Assembly: GCF_002753895.1 (NCBI RefSeq)
Contig: NZ_NJER01000003.1
Location: 496,001 to 560,000 of the forward strand
From: Halobacteriovorax sp. JY17
Lineage (GTDB): Bacteria; Bdellovibrionota; Bacteriovoracia; Bacteriovoracales; Bacteriovoracaceae
Length of the DNA stretch: 64,000 nt
Direction of reading: 5' to 3'
Part shown: positions 62,063 through 64,000 of the stretch, in pieces
Numbering within the stretch: position 1 is the stretch's first letter
Layout: each line of letters starts with the position of its first letter
Program-made: the position numbers and the translations under genes
The notes under the pieces: generated by a model
Databases searched by the model: none
What the model saw: the letters and a program-made list of their open reading frames with translations, nothing else
Told to the model about the DNA's origin: nothing

Positions 62063-63411
62063 TTCTATTATTTTTATTATCTATTAAATCTTTTGCTTTA
62101 GTACCAGAGAACTTTTTCCAAGATGATTTAACAATCATTGAAAGTATTGTTTTAAAGAAGAAAGTTGAATACTTTGATCTTGGTCCTCTATATAAAGGTG
62201 ATCAATTTCACTTCTATGCAAGAGATCCCGAGAATAGAATTTCTAATGAGTTCCCAATACCTAAGTATTTTTATAATAAGGTTCATTTTTGGTTTAATAT
62301 CTACACCCTCTATGACTCTAACTACTCCGTTCTTCACGACAAACAAAATATGAGTGTTATCTATGATGTTATAGACTATACCTCTCTAGCTGAATCAGGC
62401 CTTAATCACCATACGAAATTTGCTCTTCAGTCTAAGCTTACGCTTAACAAGGTTACTGAATTAAAGAAAGTATTTAAAAACCTTGGAGACAATAAAAACC
62501 TTGGACTAAAAGAGCAGAATATACTTAAGGTATTGAAGAATTCAAGAATTCAAATTCCAAAAGGTGTGACGAAGAGAAAACTCTTCTTCAAAAAGCTTGC
62601 TAATAATCTGAGAGCACAAACAGGACAAAAGGATAATATTCAAAGAGGATTATCTAATATACAGCCCTTTGAAAGCTCTATGGATAAATACTTTGAAAAA
62701 TTTAAACTTCCAAAGGAGCTAAAAGCAATTCCTTTTCTAGAATCCTCCTTTAACACAAAAGCAAGATCGAAAGTAGACGCTACTGGAACGTGGCAATTTA
62801 TGAAGTATACGGGTAGTCACTTTATGCCAATTAACAGATACGTTGACGGCAGAATGAATCCGCTTCTTTCCACAATTAGTGCTCTACATCTGTTGAAGCA
62901 AAATAAAATGATTTTAAAATCTTGGGACCTTGCTGTTACCGCTTACAACTCTGGACCTAAACACTATATCAAGGCAAAGAGGCAGTTAAAAAAGAAAGAC
63001 GCCGATCTAGAATATATACTAACAAATTATAAGCATGCTCATATTGGCTTTGCTTCAAAGAATTTTTACTCTGAGTTTCTTGCTCTCGTTTACTCACTAG
63101 CTTACCGAGAAAATTTCTTTGAAAAGCCAAAAGGCGATCCCCATGAAAGAGTAAAGGTCTTTATTACGAAGTGTACTCAATCGCCTGCTTGGTACTTTAA
63201 AAATGTCGAAAAGATTGATCCTGAAACAAAGTTAATCAATCTACACTTCAGAAAGAGACGCTTAGGTACCAAACTTCGAAAGGGTCAAATCATCTTCGCC
63301 GACGTTGACTTAAATAGTAAGAAGTATTACGAACTACCTGATAAGTATATTACGAAGAAGTATCCTAAGAACTGGCATCAACTCGTTTCACGAATGAAAT
63401 GTGGAAAATAA
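62050..63411 (+). CDS. MltD-type lytic murein transglycosylase
   Basis: A 453-residue exported protein with signal MGKLILLFLLSIKSFA. The SLT domain starts near 205: IPFLESSFNTKARSK with catalytic E231, GTWQFMKYTG, AYNSGPKHY. This matches the MltD-type subgroup (E-S-x-F and GxWQFM motifs). It cleaves glycan strands in the periplasm. The C-terminal 100 residues lack LysM; IINFADVD-like strands may be a divergent wall-binding part. It follows patatin with a 13-base overlap. Confidence 0.9.
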   Translation: MGKLILLFLLSIKSFALVPENFFQDDLTIIESIVLKKKVEYFDLGPLYKGDQFHFYARDPENRISNEFPIPKYFYNKVHFWFNIYTLYDSNYSVLHDKQNMSVIYDVIDYTSLAESGLNHHTKFALQSKLTLNKVTELKKVFKNLGDNKNLGLKEQNILKVLKNSRIQIPKGVTKRKLFFKKLANNLRAQTGQKDNIQRGLSNIQPFESSMDKYFEKFKLPKELKAIPFLESSFNTKARSKVDATGTWQFMKYTGSHFMPINRYVDGRMNPLLSTISALHLLKQNKMILKSWDLAVTAYNSGPKHYIKAKRQLKKKDADLEYILTNYKHAHIGFASKNFYSEFLALVYSLAYRENFFEKPKGDPHERVKVFITKCTQSPAWYFKNVEKIDPETKLINLHFRKRRLGTKLRKGQIIFADVDLNSKKYYELPDKYITKKYPKNWHQLVSRMKCGK

Positions 63412-63412
63412 T

Positions 63413-64000
63413 CTATAGTTGCTCAACAATAATTGTATTTGATGAGCAAAATGTTTGAATATAATCTCTAGATTGGTCTGAGTATTCAACTTCGATATTC
63501 ATTGTTCCCGTTGTATCCCCAACCATAAACACTTTCTTTGCAAAATCACTTGCATCCGTATTGAACATTCCATCTTTATCTAAATAGAGTTTTTCAATCC
63601 CAATTGGTCCTTTATAACTCTCGCTTGCAACCTTCATATCTACGATATTCTTACTAAAGTTCACCTGGATTAAACATTTATTATCCAGGTCTCCAATCTT
63701 TAGTGTATCCATTACATAATTTAAATACTCTCTACTTGGCACATGTAATGATTTATTATCCATAAACCCTACGTAGATACTTTCACCCAAATGTTTTAAT
63801 TCCACATACTTTCTCATTCCCAGAGGAAGAACAGGTCGTTCAATTTCGTATAAATTTAAGCCGATAGATTTAGAACCAATACCTGTATTGAAGTATCTAA
63901 TATCATCTCCATCAATATTTAACTCAAGATCATTCTTTCCAAGAAGTTTTGTTTCGAATAACTCAATCTTCTCTTTCTTGGATTGAATATATGTATTTGA
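63413..64000 (-). CDS. Unknown protein, C-terminal part (5' end beyond window)
   Basis: The frame is open to the right edge, so the methionine at 63817 is probably internal. 195 residues are visible. They form beta-rich modules: ELNIDGDDIRYFNTGIG, then IERPVLPLGMRKYVELKHLG and SIYVGFMDNKSLHVPSREY, with a C-terminal CSSNTIIVEQL. This looks like immunoglobulin-like or other all-beta extracellular domains. No family was recognised. It is convergent with the transglycosylase gene, one base apart. Confidence 0.6.
   Translation of the reverse strand, partial: SNTYIQSKKEKIELFETKLLGKNDLELNIDGDDIRYFNTGIGSKSIGLNLYEIERPVLPLGMRKYVELKHLGESIYVGFMDNKSLHVPSREYLNYVMDTLKIGDLDNKCLIQVNFSKNIVDMKVASESYKGPIGIEKLYLDKDGMFNTDASDFAKKVFMVGDTTGTMNIEVEYSDQSRDYIQTFCSSNTIIVEQL

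Noticed and set aside
1-64000. Mobile elements, prophage, CRISPR arrays
   Set aside because: No transposase, integrase, phage structural gene, direct-repeat array or tRNA-flanked insertion was seen; base composition looks even throughout.

Overview
The window is a gene-dense chromosomal segment (about one third G+C by eye, very few non-coding gaps) that most resembles a Bacteriovorax/Halobacteriovorax-type member of the Bdellovibrionota. This is an inference from the protein repertoire: the low G+C, a fused isobutyryl-CoA mutase with its adenosyltransferase, an AmgK-MurU cell-wall recycling pair, many lipoproteins and beta-barrels, lytic transglycosylases, a patatin-like lipase, a secreted phospholipase D-like protein, and a CHASE2 sensor kinase with an NtrC-type regulator. 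No insertion sequence, prophage, CRISPR array or rRNA operon was seen. One tRNA gene (Gln, TTG) is present. No stretch above 300 bases lacks a gene.

Layout. 1-3.1 kb: the end of an HExxH peptide-hydroxylase-like gene, a YgfZ-TPR fusion and an A-type Fe-S carrier. 3.1-8.2 kb: FHA protein, ATP:cobalamin adenosyltransferase, IcmF, dicluster ferredoxin. 8.2-13 kb: an operon of a protease-dead M48-like membrane protein, CHASE2 histidine kinase, sigma54 activator and LspA. 13.1-15.8 kb: endonuclease IV-like barrel, then unknowns and a membrane PilZ-like protein. 15.8-19.5 kb: small ferredoxin, lipoprotein-amgK-murU operon and a LysM lipoprotein. 19.7-24.4 kb: OMP-LptM-like-folK, then the acyl-CoA dehydrogenase-etfB-etfA operon between a clear promoter and a terminator. 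24.4-29 kb: twitch radical SAM protein, a secreted unknown behind a sigma54 promoter, and an mrp-DUF4388-RHH operon. 29.1-36.5 kb: HAMP protein, Slt, ychF-pth-prs-tRNA-Gln, bifunctional PBP. 36.5-42.1 kb: porin-like barrel, two secreted unknowns, galU. 42.1-51.8 kb: a long co-directional run (OMP, CFI-box protein, LptF/G permease, ArnT-like transferase, def, fmt, rpe, hutH, hutI, Kazal lipoprotein). 51.8-64 kb: TlpA-like protein, pilin-like protein, glpK, radA, PLD-like protein, ligA, barrel plus HTH protein, patatin, MltD-like transglycosylase and a truncated unknown.

How the parts fit. Catabolic genes (IcmF, acyl-CoA dehydrogenase/ETF, HutH/HutI, GlpK) suit a bacterium that oxidises amino-acid and lipid-derived carbon. 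The envelope set (AmgK/MurU, Slt, MltD-like, PBP1, LptF/G, ArnT-like, patatin, PLD-like) suits remodelling of its own wall or that of a prey cell. Two regulatory signals stand out. One is a near-consensus sigma54 promoter with an upstream palindrome in front of a secreted unknown (start 26838). The other is a recurring arrangement in which a -10 hexamer sits 5-8 bases before an ATG that has no Shine-Dalgarno sequence, suggesting leaderless transcripts. I did not recognise any complete undescribed multi-gene system; the best leads are these signals, the M48 pseudoprotease operon and the edge HExxH gene.
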